From the NCBI GenBank assembly GCA_030695945.1, contig JAUYOG010000057.1:124001-188000 (forward strand): 64,000 bases of DNA. Direction: 5' to 3'. Made by a program: the position numbers and the translations under genes. Origin of the DNA: Ramlibacter sp. Its GTDB lineage: Bacteria > Pseudomonadota > Gammaproteobacteria > Burkholderiales > Burkholderiaceae_C. Below, piece by piece: positions 26,214 through 35,396 of the stretch; the first letter of the stretch is position 1, and the number at the start of each line of letters is the position of its first letter. The notes below the pieces were generated by a model that worked only from the letters and a program-made list of their open reading frames with translations, did not search any database and was not told the origin of the DNA.

Positions 26214-26688
26214 TCCTGGCCCCCGTCGACGGAGCGGGGAACAGCACTTGCGCGTCTCCGCGAATCCAGGCGTTCTCGATGCGCATCCGGCGGATCTTCC
26301 AGGCGCCGGCTTCCCGCACCAGGTCGCACCAGTAAAAGTTCTTGAGCAGCAAGTGGCGGCTGTGGTCCGTCTTGGGCAGATGCTGCGCCTCGACCAGAGC
26401 GAACAGCGTTGCGCGATCGCCATCGATGGTCACCCGGGGGTTGGTGACGGTGTGCGTGGTGGTGAGTCCGGACACCGACCCGATGATCGATTCCGTGATG
26501 TTGTCCCGGCCCTTGAAGGGCGGCAAGTCCACGCCGAGCCGGCGGGCCGGCTGGACGAAATCGAGTTCGGCGTCCGCCGCCCAGGCGGAGCGGAACAGCT
26601 CCTTGTCGCCAAGATCCTGGCCCGCGGCAAAACGGTAGAGTGCGTCGACCACGTCCAAGCGGTCCACCAGTGCCTTTGTGTCGTTCAT
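26206..26688 (-). CDS. SnoaL/NTF2-like protein
   Basis: 160-residue single-domain protein of the NTF2-like/SnoaL_4 superfamily (alpha+beta cone fold used by small isomerases, dehydratases and ring-hydroxylating beta subunits). Features are VDALYRFAAGQDLGDKELFR, SAWAADAELDF and the TTTHTVTNPRVTIDGDRATL strand pair. The ATG at 26688 fits the domain start; further in-frame upstream codons reach 26763. It is divergent from the HxlR-type regulator, a common arrangement for regulated small enzymes. The substrate is unknown. Confidence 0.85.
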   Translation of the reverse strand: MNDTKALVDRLDVVDALYRFAAGQDLGDKELFRSAWAADAELDFVQPARRLGVDLPPFKGRDNITESIIGSVSGLTTTHTVTNPRVTIDGDRATLFALVEAQHLPKTDHSRHLLLKNFYWCDLVREAGAWKIRRMRIENAWIRGDAQVLFPAPSTGARNA

Positions 26689-26810
26689 GTCGGTTGCGAA
26701 GAAGTTGAATCGGCCTCCAGCATCTCGCATCGGCGCCGCGGTAACCAAAAGGAAACCACGCATGCCCCTGGTGGCAGTGATGGTTGATTCCGATCGCTAT
26801 AGTGCCGGCG

Positions 26811-27188
26811 ATGAAAGTGGCCATGGATTCCACCAACTCGAACGCATCGACGGACGGTTACTGCGGCGGCGTCTCCTGCGCCGTCGAGATCGGCGACGCA
26901 ATCGCCGCGGTGTCCGGGCGCTGGGCGATCCAGGTGCTGGAGGGCATTCACTTCTCCGGGGGCGCCAGCCGCTTCCGGGCGCTGCAGCGCCGCATCGGCG
27001 CCATCTCGTCCAAGGAACTGTCGCGGCAGCTCGGAACGCTGGTGGCGCATGGCGTCGTCGAGCGCGTGGCGCACTCGCCGGCGAACATTTCCTACCAGCT
27101 CACCGACTCCGGACGCGGCTTGATGCGCCACATGCAGGCGCTGGGGGAATGGGCACGAAGCATGCACCGCCTCACCTTTCCCCGGTGA
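26811..27188 (+). CDS. HxlR-family transcriptional regulator
   Basis: 125-residue winged-helix regulator. Family motifs are VSGRWAIQVLEGIHFSGGAS, then RFRALQRRIGAISSKELSRQ (recognition helix region) and SYQLTDSGRGLMRHMQALGE (wing and C-terminal helix). An N-terminal Cys pair (DGYCGGVSC) could sense thiol or aldehyde stress, as in some HxlR members. The start is ATG 26811 or ATG 26823. It is divergent from the NTF2-like operon with about 120 bp between; a -10-like CTATAG is just upstream. It probably controls that operon. Confidence 0.88.
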   Translation: MKVAMDSTNSNASTDGYCGGVSCAVEIGDAIAAVSGRWAIQVLEGIHFSGGASRFRALQRRIGAISSKELSRQLGTLVAHGVVERVAHSPANISYQLTDSGRGLMRHMQALGEWARSMHRLTFPR

Positions 27189-27226
27189 GTGCAGGCGGCC
27201 CGGGCGTGCCCGGGCGACAATCCGCC

Positions 27227-28093
27227 ATGATCATCGACCTGGTCGACGGCACCTACGAGCTGTTCCGGCATTTCTACGGCCTGCGCCGCTTCACCAAGGA
27301 AGGGGACCGGCCCCATGGCGCCGTGGCCGGCGTGCTGAACGGCGTGCTGGAGATGATCGAGAACGGCGTCACGCATGTCGGCGTGGCGACCGACCACGTC
27401 ATCGAGTCGTTTCGCAATGGACTGTGGCCCGGCTACAAGACCGGCGAAGGCATCGAGCCCGCGCTGCTGGCCCAGTTCCATCCGCTGGAGGACGGGCTTG
27501 CCGCGATGGGCGTCGCGGTGTGGCCCATGATCGAGCTCGAGGCCGATGACGCGCTGGCGACGGCGGCGCGGCTCGCGGATGAAGACGAGCGGGTGGAGCT
27601 GGTGCGCATCTGGACGCCCGACAAGGACCTGGCGCAGTGCGTTCGCGCTGACCGTGTGCTGCAGGTGGATCGCAAGAGCAAAGCGATCCGCGGCGCCAAC
27701 GACATCCGGGAGAAATTCGGCGTGGCGCCGGCGCTGATCCCGGACTTCCTGGCGCTGGTGGGGGATGCGGCCGATGGTTACCCAGGCATCAAGGGCATAG
27801 GCGCCGTCGGCGCGGCGCGCCTGCTGAACCAGTACGGGGCCATCGAGCTTTTTCCGCCCAACGTCTTGGGCGATCGACTCGAAGCCGCGTTGCTGTTCAA
27901 GCGGCTGGCGACACTGAGGACCGATGCGAAGCTGTTCCGCGATGTCGAAGCCTTGCGGTGGCGGGGGCCTACGCCCGCGTTCGCGGCTTGGACCGAACGC
28001 ATGGCGGCGCCCAAATTGCTCGAGCGCGCCTTCCAGGCGCGGGCGAAGTGCCCGCCCGAGTCGGCCACCCTGACGCGTCCCGCGCCGGTGTAG
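27227..28093 (+). CDS. Stand-alone 5'-3' exonuclease (FEN/PolI N-domain type)
   Basis: 288-residue nuclease of the flap endonuclease/T5 family, related to the PolI 5'-nuclease domain but without a polymerase. The acidic metal-binding residues are in MIIDLVDGTYELFRHFYG, VATDH, IELEADDALATAARLADE and IWTPDKDLAQCV. The helix-hairpin-helix is VGDAADGYPGIKGIGAVGAA. It should cleave 5' flaps or primers in the cytoplasm. The basic arch residues seem fewer than in PolI. It lies 38 bp after the HxlR gene on the same strand. Confidence in the family is high; the biological role is less clear. Confidence 0.9.
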   Translation: MIIDLVDGTYELFRHFYGLRRFTKEGDRPHGAVAGVLNGVLEMIENGVTHVGVATDHVIESFRNGLWPGYKTGEGIEPALLAQFHPLEDGLAAMGVAVWPMIELEADDALATAARLADEDERVELVRIWTPDKDLAQCVRADRVLQVDRKSKAIRGANDIREKFGVAPALIPDFLALVGDAADGYPGIKGIGAVGAARLLNQYGAIELFPPNVLGDRLEAALLFKRLATLRTDAKLFRDVEALRWRGPTPAFAAWTERMAAPKLLERAFQARAKCPPESATLTRPAPV

Positions 28094-28248
28094 CGCCGTC
28101 AGGGGCGGAGCCAAACCGTTGCGGCGGCGCCGCCGTCCACCTACGGGTTAACCGCCAGGTAAAACTACGCTATGCGTACTATCCGCTCCGAGGCGTTGGC
28201 AAAATGAGAACAGGAGCGGAGGGGGCGGACGGATTGGAGACAACCGAC

Positions 28249-29907
28249 ATGCGCCTGCCGACCCTGGTCCTGCTCTTTCTTTCCCTGCTGGGCTGCCGCG
28301 CTGCCTTCGCCCTGCCATGCGAGGCCCTGGCGACCGTCGTGGTCGAAAGCGGCCGCGTCACGGCCGCCGCCTGGGTGCCCGGCCCGACGTACGTCACCCC
28401 CACCGGGCAAACGCTCGCTGACCTGCCACCCTTCTGCAAGGTTTCCGCGGTCGCGACTCCCACGCCCGATTCGCTGATCAACATCGAAGTGTGGCTGCCC
28501 ACGTCGGGCTGGAACGGGCGCTTCCAGGGCATCGGCAATGGCGGCTACGCCGGCACGATGGCGGCGGGCGCCCCGGCAATGGCCGTGGCGCTGCGCCGGC
28601 AGTTCGCGGTGGCGAATACCGACATGGGGACGGCGCCGTCGTCCAACAACAACGGCGACGTCCTCGTGGGGCATCCGCAGAAGTGGGAGGACTGGGGCCA
28701 CCGGGCCACCCACCTGATGACGGTGATCGGCAAGCAGCTGGTGGCCGCGCACTACGGGATGCACCCCACTTATTCCTACTTCAATGGCTGCTCCACCGGC
28801 GGGCAGCAGGCACTTGTGACGGCGCAGCGCTACCCGCAGGACTACGACGGCATCCTGGCCGGCGCACCCGCGCACAACCGCACGCACATCCATACCGGTT
28901 TGCTGTGGAACTGGCAGGCACAGAAGGCGACGCCCACCAGCGCCTTCGGCTCCGACCACACGAAGCTGATCACCGCGGCAGTGGCCAATTCCTGCGCCGT
29001 CAAGAGCGGCGGCGTCGCCGGCGACGGCTTTCTCACCGATCCGCGCACCTGCAATTGGGACCCGGGCGCGCTGCAGTGCCCGACGGCGACTTCGACGGGC
29101 TGCCTTCCGCCTGAGCTGGTGGATGCGGCGCGCAAGATCTACGACGGGCCGCGCAACCCGGCGGACGGGCGCCGCATCGCATCCGGCGGCACGCGCGGCT
29201 CCGAAACCGAGCCGCTGTTCGGCTGGCAATCCCAAGGGCGCGCCGAGCCGCAGTTCGGATCGCTCTTCAAATGGGTGTACGGGCTGACGTGGCAAGCCGG
29301 CAGTTACGACTTCAACCAGCACATGTCGGCGGTCGACTCGCTGCTCGCGCCGATCCTCAATGCCAACAACCCCGATCTCGCCGCCCTGCGCCTGCGAGGC
29401 GGAAAGATCCTGGCCTATCACGGCACGGCGGACCCGCTCATTCCCGTCCAGGAAACGATCAACTATTACCACCGGGCGGCGCAGACGCAGCCCGGAACGC
29501 TCCAGGTGGCGCTGAACCGTGCCAGGCAGTACTTCCGCCTGTTCGTGGTCCCCGGCATGAACCACTGCGCCGGCGGGCCAGGCCCCAACGCGTTCGGAAA
29601 CCTCGTCAGCGGCGAAGTCATCGCGCCGGAGCCGCCGGTGGCCGATGCGAACCATGACGCCATGATCGCGCTGCAGCGCTGGGTCGAGCAGGCAATCCCG
29701 CCGGACCAGCTGGTCGCCACGAAGTACACGCAGGACCAGCTGGGCCTGGGCGTGCAGGCCCAGCGGCTGATATGCGCCTACCCGCAGTTTCCGAAGTACA
29801 CCGGCTCCGGCGACCCGGCGGCGGCCGCCAGCTACATCTGCGCGGACAACGGAAATTGGTCGCGGCCTGCGCTGAACCCTTCGGCGCCACCTGCCTATCT
29901 CAACTAG
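28249..29907 (+). CDS. Tannase/feruloyl esterase family hydrolase, secreted
   Basis: 552-residue secreted esterase. The ATG at 28249 (TTGGAGA upstream) starts a signal peptide MRLPTLVLLFLSLLGCRAAFA. The nucleophile elbow is FNGCSTGGQQALVTAQRYP (Ser in G-C-S-T-G-G); the adjacent Cys and the late Cys in MNHCAGG would form the family's disulfide linking Ser and His. The acid is in YHGTADPLIPV and the His in PGMNHCAGGPG. Members hydrolyse gallate, ferulate, mono-hydroxyethyl terephthalate or similar aromatic esters. The substrate is not evident. It is monocistronic. Confidence 0.92.
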   Translation: MRLPTLVLLFLSLLGCRAAFALPCEALATVVVESGRVTAAAWVPGPTYVTPTGQTLADLPPFCKVSAVATPTPDSLINIEVWLPTSGWNGRFQGIGNGGYAGTMAAGAPAMAVALRRQFAVANTDMGTAPSSNNNGDVLVGHPQKWEDWGHRATHLMTVIGKQLVAAHYGMHPTYSYFNGCSTGGQQALVTAQRYPQDYDGILAGAPAHNRTHIHTGLLWNWQAQKATPTSAFGSDHTKLITAAVANSCAVKSGGVAGDGFLTDPRTCNWDPGALQCPTATSTGCLPPELVDAARKIYDGPRNPADGRRIASGGTRGSETEPLFGWQSQGRAEPQFGSLFKWVYGLTWQAGSYDFNQHMSAVDSLLAPILNANNPDLAALRLRGGKILAYHGTADPLIPVQETINYYHRAAQTQPGTLQVALNRARQYFRLFVVPGMNHCAGGPGPNAFGNLVSGEVIAPEPPVADANHDAMIALQRWVEQAIPPDQLVATKYTQDQLGLGVQAQRLICAYPQFPKYTGSGDPAAAASYICADNGNWSRPALNPSAPPAYLN

Positions 29908-29932
29908 GGTTGGTCGACGACCCTGCACGGGA

Positions 29933-29948
29933 GTAGTCAGGCTCCTAC
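29933..29948. promoter_or_regulatory. GTAG-N8-CTAC imperfect palindrome upstream of the BcsB-like gene
   Basis: GTAGTCAGGCTCCTAC is 16 bases long with GTAG/CTAC arms. It matches in width and arms the sites at 32876 and 63102. The regulator is unknown. Confidence 0.3.
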
Positions 29949-30003
29949 GCCCTGACGGCAGGTTTGCCGTCGAGGCACGCGCGTTACAACTTCTAAATTC
30001 AAC

Positions 30004-30024
30004 ACCGTCTTTGATACAGACGGT
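30004..30024. repeat. Perfect 7-bp inverted repeat upstream of the BcsB-like gene
   Basis: ACCGTCT-TTGATAC-AGACGGT lies 85 bp before the BcsB-like ATG. A second hairpin, GACGGCA-GGTT-TGCCGTC, lies just upstream at 29954-29971. They could be an operator pair or the end of the esterase transcript. No T-run follows either. Confidence 0.4.
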
Positions 30025-30109
30025 TCGTGCACGCGCGGCCATGCTTGCAGTGCCTCAGCAGCACGGGGAGCGAGCGATGCGTGAAGAAATTTTTCGTCGC
30101 GAGGGACTC

Positions 30110-32371
30110 ATGAACTTGCAGCGCCAACGGTGTCAAGCGGCCTCGGCTGCCCTTGCCTCGCTCTGGCTCTGCATTGGCCCCTGGCTCTGTCCGCCGGCCT
30201 GGGCTGCAACTGCGGCGCCGCGGTCGGCGCTGCCGCCGGCCGCAGCATCCTCCGCCGTTTCTGCCTCACAGGTCTTCGAGCGGCTCAACAGCGACCACTG
30301 GATCCCGCGCGTGCTGACCTTTGCCGACCTCGGCTTTGCCGGGCCGCTGGTCCTCGGAGCCCAGGAAACTTCGCGCGAGATAGCCTTGCCCGTTCCGCCG
30401 GGCGTGCCGCTCACCAATGCGACCTTGCAGGTGGACGCCAGTTTCGTGCGCGCCGACGGCGGCCGCACCACGCTCGTCCTATCTCTCGACGGCTTTCCCG
30501 TGTCGGCCCGTGCCGTCACGGCCGAGCGGGGCGACGGCAGCCTGACGGTGGCCGTGGACGGTACGCCGCGCCCGAGCGGCCTGGTGCGCTTCAGCATCGA
30601 TTGGCGCACCGCGATCAACCGCGAGAACACGTGCTCCGACGGGCGCACGCCCGGCAACCTGCTGCGCATCGAGCCCACCACGCGGTTCACGTATCGCTAC
30701 GACGGCTCAGCCGTGCAGGACCTGTCGTCGGCGTGGAACGCGCTTCCGGCGTCGCCGGTGATCATGATCGCCGGCAACAAGCTCTCCGCGGACGCGTACG
30801 ACTCGGCCTGGCGCATGGGCGTGGCGCTGGAGCGCGCCGGCAAGCGGCCCCGCGTCAAGGCCATGCCGGGCGTCGGCGACGTGGTGGACCTGAAGGACAT
30901 CGTCATCCCGCAAGCCCTTCGTGCCATTCCCGCCTTCGCGGCGCTGGCCGAGGGCGGCAAGCGCCGCATCAAGGACCTCGCGGAGGTCGGCGCTCTGATG
31001 GCACTGGGGCAGGGCGGCCCGTTGCAGGCCGACATCGTGGTCGCGGACCGCGCCACCGGCAGCGTGGTGGTGCAGGCGCTGGACGAGTTGCGGGCGCAAC
31101 TGCCGGCCGAGGCCCTCAATGCGTTCACCGAGTGGCGCGCCCGGGCGCTGGACGGCTGGGGCCGGCAGCTGGCGGCCGGACAGGTACGGGTGGCCAACGT
31201 GTTCGGCCGCCCTGCGATCGTGGTGGCGCCGGACGCCGGGGGCCATGCGGCCGGCCTGTTCACGCAGAACTGGCAGCAAGTGGCAATGTCGCCGTCACTT
31301 CTGGTGCAGGCGGCCGATGACCCGAAAGCCGATCTCGCCGCGGTGTCGCTGAAGTACCTCGGCGCCAGGCCGGCGACGCTGGAGGTGCTCGCGCGCGCGG
31401 ACTGGACGGCGGGTTTCGACATCGGCGCGGTCTCGAGCGACGGGCGCGGGCCCGGCACGCTCGTGATCGACGTGGCGGCCGCCCCGGGGGCTGCCCGCAC
31501 GCCACCGGTGGTGTCCGTGTTCATGAACGAGGTACTGTTGTCCGCGCGGGAGATGGAGGCCCACGGCAAGCGCGAGCGCATCGTCGCGCCCATCCCGTCC
31601 CACGTGGTGGGCACGCGCAACACCATCCGCGTATCGTTCGTGCGGCAGCAAGCCAGCGACCGGTGCCGCGAAATGCCCGAGTCCTATCCGGTGTCGGTAC
31701 TGGCGAGCAGCCACCTGCTGCTGGACAAGGTCGAACCTTCGATGTACTTCAGCGGGCTGGTCTCGCGCTTCGCCCATGGCGTCAACCTGCTGGTGCCCGT
31801 CTCCTATCTCTACGATTCGGCCAACAGCCTGCCGCGCGTGATCAGCCTGGCCTCGAGCACGGGGGTGTCGCCCTCGCGGGCGCGGTTCATACCGGTGCAG
31901 GAGGTGGGCCCGCCGAAGCTCAAGGGGCCGTTTCTGGCCATCGACGTGCCGCTCGGTGACGCCGACAGCGAGGTCAAGATCGAAGGCGGTCGCCTGCTGC
32001 TGGCCCAGGGGTCGGAGCGGCCGCTCCTGGACATCAGCGGGCTGAACCGCGCCGGGCTGCTGGAAGTGACGAAGGTGGGCCGCGACATTGGCGCGGTCTA
32101 CCGAACCCTGGGCCGTGAGGCGCCGCAGTTCGACCGCGCGATGCAACTGGCCGCGGGGAACGTTGCCGTCATCGGCATGGGCGGCTTGCGGGCGGAGCTC
32201 AACACCATCGACCCGTCGGGTGAAGGGATGGTGCGCGAAGCCCGGCCTTCGCTCACGGACGCTCCGGCGTCGTGGTTCATGCCGGTGCTGATGGTGCTGG
32301 CGCTCATCGGCGCCCTGGCAGGGTATGCCTGGTGGCTGCACAAGGGCGGGCGCGGCAATGGCGTCGAATGA
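30110..32371 (+). CDS. BcsB-like periplasmic membrane-anchored protein, no BcsA adjacent
   Basis: 753 residues. It has a signal peptide (LASLWLCIGPWLCPPAWA), two BcsB-type lectin/flavodoxin-like repeats, and a C-terminal membrane helix (FMPVLMVLALIGALAGYAWW). Diagnostic segments are FSIDWRTAINRENTCSDGRT and the later VRQQASDRCREMPESYPVSV with the paired Cys, both seen in BcsB. BcsB normally binds BcsA and guides cellulose through the periplasm. Here neither a glycosyltransferase nor PilZ-BcsA is present in the window. The start has GAGGGA upstream. It lies beside c-di-GMP genes, so a role with a distant synthase is possible. Confidence 0.82.
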   Translation: MNLQRQRCQAASAALASLWLCIGPWLCPPAWAATAAPRSALPPAAASSAVSASQVFERLNSDHWIPRVLTFADLGFAGPLVLGAQETSREIALPVPPGVPLTNATLQVDASFVRADGGRTTLVLSLDGFPVSARAVTAERGDGSLTVAVDGTPRPSGLVRFSIDWRTAINRENTCSDGRTPGNLLRIEPTTRFTYRYDGSAVQDLSSAWNALPASPVIMIAGNKLSADAYDSAWRMGVALERAGKRPRVKAMPGVGDVVDLKDIVIPQALRAIPAFAALAEGGKRRIKDLAEVGALMALGQGGPLQADIVVADRATGSVVVQALDELRAQLPAEALNAFTEWRARALDGWGRQLAAGQVRVANVFGRPAIVVAPDAGGHAAGLFTQNWQQVAMSPSLLVQAADDPKADLAAVSLKYLGARPATLEVLARADWTAGFDIGAVSSDGRGPGTLVIDVAAAPGAARTPPVVSVFMNEVLLSAREMEAHGKRERIVAPIPSHVVGTRNTIRVSFVRQQASDRCREMPESYPVSVLASSHLLLDKVEPSMYFSGLVSRFAHGVNLLVPVSYLYDSANSLPRVISLASSTGVSPSRARFIPVQEVGPPKLKGPFLAIDVPLGDADSEVKIEGGRLLLAQGSERPLLDISGLNRAGLLEVTKVGRDIGAVYRTLGREAPQFDRAMQLAAGNVAVIGMGGLRAELNTIDPSGEGMVREARPSLTDAPASWFMPVLMVLALIGALAGYAWWLHKGGRGNGVE

Positions 32372-32384
32372 GCCCGGGTGCGGT

Positions 32385-32786
32385 TCAGGCGGCCTGCGCC
32401 TGCGACCGCGCGACCAGGAAGCACTGGTGAGAGCAGTAGTCCACCAGCGAATCGATTTCGGTCGACTTGTCGAATACCGCGTCGACGCCCAGCTGCGCGC
32501 ACCGCTTGCGGATGTTGGCGTTGATGTAGTTGCTGAATACCACCACCTTCTGGTCGGGCCGCCTCGCGTCGATGCGTTGCGCAAGGTGGATGCCGCTGCC
32601 CTGCTTGAGGAACAGGTCCACGATGAGGAGATCCCAGTCATTGGGATGCTGGTCCAGCCATGCGAGCGCGTCGTCCTCGGTGGCGCTGGTACCCGCAACC
32701 TTCACGCATGTGAGTTCCTCCAGAGTCCCTATGAGGTTCTCTCGGATGGTGGGGTTGTCCTCGACAATGAAGGCTTGCACGTACAC
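32385..32786 (-). CDS. Single-domain response regulator
   Basis: 133-residue stand-alone receiver. GTG at 32786 gives VYVQAFIVEDNPTIRENLIG; an earlier GTG at 32834 would add 16 residues of weaker appearance. The acidic pair is in IVEDN, the phospho-acceptor Asp is in LLIVDLFLKQGSG, and the conserved Lys is in VFDKSTEID. No output domain is present, so it would act by protein contact or phosphotransfer. It is convergent with the BcsB-like gene (13 bp) and divergent from the GGDEF-EAL gene; the likely partner kinase is not adjacent unless it is the degenerate protein at 35397. Confidence 0.85.
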   Translation of the reverse strand: MYVQAFIVEDNPTIRENLIGTLEELTCVKVAGTSATEDDALAWLDQHPNDWDLLIVDLFLKQGSGIHLAQRIDARRPDQKVVVFSNYINANIRKRCAQLGVDAVFDKSTEIDSLVDYCSHQCFLVARSQAQAA

Positions 32787-32875
32787 GTAAAACTCGTTGT
32801 GGAAAAGGCGGCGCGTAGTCTTCACTGTAAGCACGGCAGTTCCCCGGGTCTACCCGGATGCGCACTTGTCCTTCT

Positions 32876-32891
32876 GTAGGACGGTACCTAC
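32876..32891. promoter_or_regulatory. GTAGG-N6-CCTAC palindrome
   Basis: GTAGGACGGTACCTAC lies in the divergent gap between the receiver and the GGDEF-EAL gene, 33 bases before the latter's ATG. It is followed by CGTTTT. The 63102 site has the same arms, spacing and CGCTTTT tail. The regulator is unknown. Confidence 0.45.
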
Positions 32892-32924
32892 CGTTTTGCA
32901 CAGCCTGGCCACTGCAAGCCTAAG

Positions 32925-35393
32925 ATGGAGACGATGCTCACCACCGCTCGCCCCGATGCCGCCCACACACGGCTGCAACAAATTGAAACATTGTTGAAGC
33001 TGCTGGAGCGTACGGCGTTCATCGGCGTGTGGACGCTCGACCTCGACTCGGACAGGCTCGCCTGGTCCGACCAGCTCGCGCTCATCCATGATGCGCCGCC
33101 AGGCTATACGCCCGCGCGCACGGAAGTGTTCGCGCACTACGCGCCGGAGTGGCGCGAGGCGATCCATGCGCTACTGCAGGCGTGCATCCGGGACGGCGCG
33201 GCGTTCGACGAAGAGATGCAGATCGTGACGCAAAAAGGCCGGCGCGCCTGGGTGCGCACGATCGGCCACGCGGTGCGTGGCGAGGCGGGCCGCATCGTGC
33301 GCGTCGAAGGAGCGGTGCAGGAGATCGCGCCGCACGGCCACCGGCCGGGCACGCTGTCGCGTCACACCGTCAGCATGGGCGGCGCGATGGGCGGCGGCGA
33401 GGCCTTCGCGACGATCGACCGCGAGGGCCGCTTCACCTACACCAACGAGGAAGCCGAGCGCCTGCTCGGCCGCGAGGGCCCGCAATTGCTGGGCCGGCAG
33501 ATCTGGAGCCTGTTCCAGAAGACCGTCCGGCTGGGGCTGGAGGAAAAGTTCCGGCGCAGCTTTGCAAGGGGCGAGATCCTGGAAGTCGAGGAGTTCGACG
33601 CCAACCTCTCGCGCCGGATCGAGGCCCGCTGCTATCCCTTCGGCGCGGGCTTGGCCGTCCACCTGCGTGACGTGACCGCGCGCCACAAATCGCAGGAGCA
33701 GCTGCGGCTGCTCGAGGGCAGCATCGCGCGGCTCAACGACATCGTCATCATCACGGAGGCCGGGCCCTTCAACGCGCCCGGGCCGCGCATCGTGTTCGTC
33801 AACGAGGCGTTCGAGCGCCGCACGGGCTACACGCCGCAGGAAGTGCTGGGGCGCACGCCGCGCCTGCTCCAGGGCTCCGGGACGCAGCGCAAGGAACTGG
33901 ACCGGATCCGCAGCGCCATGGAGCAATGGCAGCCGGCGCGGGTGGACCTGATCAACTACAAGAAGAACGGCGAGGCTTTCTGGGTGGACCTGGAGGTGTC
34001 GCCGGTGTGGGACTACGAGCGCAGGCTGACCCATTGGGTGGCCGTCGGCCGCGACATCACCGAGCGCAAGATGGCCGAGGAGAAGATCCAGTACCTCGCC
34101 TTCTACGATCCGCTGACCCGGCTGCCCAACCGCCAGCTGCTGCTGGACCGCCTCCATCGCGCGCTGTCCGACCGTGACGGGCCGCACGAGGGCGCGCTGA
34201 TGTTCATCGACCTGGACAACTTCAAGGTCCTCAACGACACGCTCGGCCACCAGAAGGGCGACCTGCTGCTGCAGCAGGTCGCCGAGCGGCTGCGCTCCTG
34301 CGTGGCCCGCGGCGATACCGTTGCGCGCCTGGGGGGCGACGAGTTCGTGATCCTGCTGGAAAACAGGGGCGACAAGCCGTTGGAGCCGGCGGCCGGCGCG
34401 CGAATCGTGAGCGAGCGCATCCTCGCCAGGCTGGGCGAGCCCTACGTGCTGTCCGGCTACCTCCACCACAGCACGTGCAGCATCGGGGTGACGCTGTTCG
34501 GCCGCGCGCCCTGGACAGTGAGCGAGCTCCTGAAGCAGGCCGACCTGGCGATGTACCAGGCCAAGAACTCCGGGCGTAACACGGTCTGTTTCTTCGACCC
34601 GGAGATGCAGGCGGTCGCGACCGCGAACGCGGCGCTCGCGACCGACCTGCGCGAGGCCTGGCGCGAGGGCCAGTTCCTGATCGACTACCAGCCGCAGGTG
34701 GGCGCCGACGGCCGCATGACGGGGGTGGAAGCGCTGCTGCGGTGGAAGCACCCGAACCGCGACATGGTGCCGCCTGCGCATTTCATCCCCACTGCCGAGG
34801 AGACCTCGCTGATCATCCCCATCGGACGCTGGGTGCTGGAGCAGGCCTGCGAGCAGCTGGCGGCGTGGGCGGAGCGGCCCGACCGGCGGCACCTGAGCAT
34901 CGCCGTGAACGTCAGCGTGCGCCAGTTCCGCCACCCAGATTTCGTCGACGAGGTGATGACCGCCATCAAGCATGCAGGCATCCCCCCGCAGAAGCTGAAG
35001 CTGGAATTGACCGAAAGCCTGCTGGCCGACGGCATCGAGGTCACCGTCGCCAAGATGGGCAACCTCAAGGACATGGGCGTGACGCTGTCGCTGGACGACT
35101 TCGGGATGGGTTATTCATCCCTGTCCTACCTGAAGCGGCTGCCGCTCGACCAGCTCAAGATCGACCGTGAGTTCGTCAAGGACATCCTCACCGACGCCAA
35201 CGACGCCGCCATTGCCCGCACGATCGTAGGGCTCGCGCAGAGCCTGGGGCTGGGCGTGATCGCCGAGGGGGTGGAAACCGAGGAGCAGCGGGCCTACCTC
35301 GCGCAGCAGGGCTGCCACGAATACCAGGGCTACCTGTTCTGCCAGCCGCTGCCCATCGAGGAACTCGAGGCGTTCATGCAGGCGCTGGACTGA
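32925..35393 (+). CDS. PAS-PAS-PAS-GGDEF-EAL c-di-GMP phosphodiesterase/cyclase
   Basis: 822-residue cytoplasmic signalling protein. Three PAS domains lie at about 20-130, 155-250 and 260-385; the third has a LOV-like GRTPRLLQGSG loop with Pro where photosensing LOV domains have Cys. GGDEF is intact at 470-474 (LGGDEFVILL) but the RxxD inhibitory site is not seen (ARGD at that position). The EAL domain has EALLRW at 602, NVSVRQF, LELTESLL, LDDFGMGYSSL and EGVETEEQ, i.e. the full metal and catalytic set. It is therefore probably an active phosphodiesterase, with the GGDEF domain active or GTP-regulatory. The start is ATG 32925 or ATG 32934. It is convergent with 35397. Confidence 0.93.
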   Translation: METMLTTARPDAAHTRLQQIETLLKLLERTAFIGVWTLDLDSDRLAWSDQLALIHDAPPGYTPARTEVFAHYAPEWREAIHALLQACIRDGAAFDEEMQIVTQKGRRAWVRTIGHAVRGEAGRIVRVEGAVQEIAPHGHRPGTLSRHTVSMGGAMGGGEAFATIDREGRFTYTNEEAERLLGREGPQLLGRQIWSLFQKTVRLGLEEKFRRSFARGEILEVEEFDANLSRRIEARCYPFGAGLAVHLRDVTARHKSQEQLRLLEGSIARLNDIVIITEAGPFNAPGPRIVFVNEAFERRTGYTPQEVLGRTPRLLQGSGTQRKELDRIRSAMEQWQPARVDLINYKKNGEAFWVDLEVSPVWDYERRLTHWVAVGRDITERKMAEEKIQYLAFYDPLTRLPNRQLLLDRLHRALSDRDGPHEGALMFIDLDNFKVLNDTLGHQKGDLLLQQVAERLRSCVARGDTVARLGGDEFVILLENRGDKPLEPAAGARIVSERILARLGEPYVLSGYLHHSTCSIGVTLFGRAPWTVSELLKQADLAMYQAKNSGRNTVCFFDPEMQAVATANAALATDLREAWREGQFLIDYQPQVGADGRMTGVEALLRWKHPNRDMVPPAHFIPTAEETSLIIPIGRWVLEQACEQLAAWAERPDRRHLSIAVNVSVRQFRHPDFVDEVMTAIKHAGIPPQKLKLELTESLLADGIEVTVAKMGNLKDMGVTLSLDDFGMGYSSLSYLKRLPLDQLKIDREFVKDILTDANDAAIARTIVGLAQSLGLGVIAEGVETEEQRAYLAQQGCHEYQGYLFCQPLPIEELEAFMQALD

Positions 35394-35396
35394 CGT

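Noticed and set aside
29954-30024. c-di-GMP riboswitch upstream of the BcsB-like gene.
   Set aside because: Two hairpins are present, but the conserved core bases of the known c-di-GMP classes are not seen.
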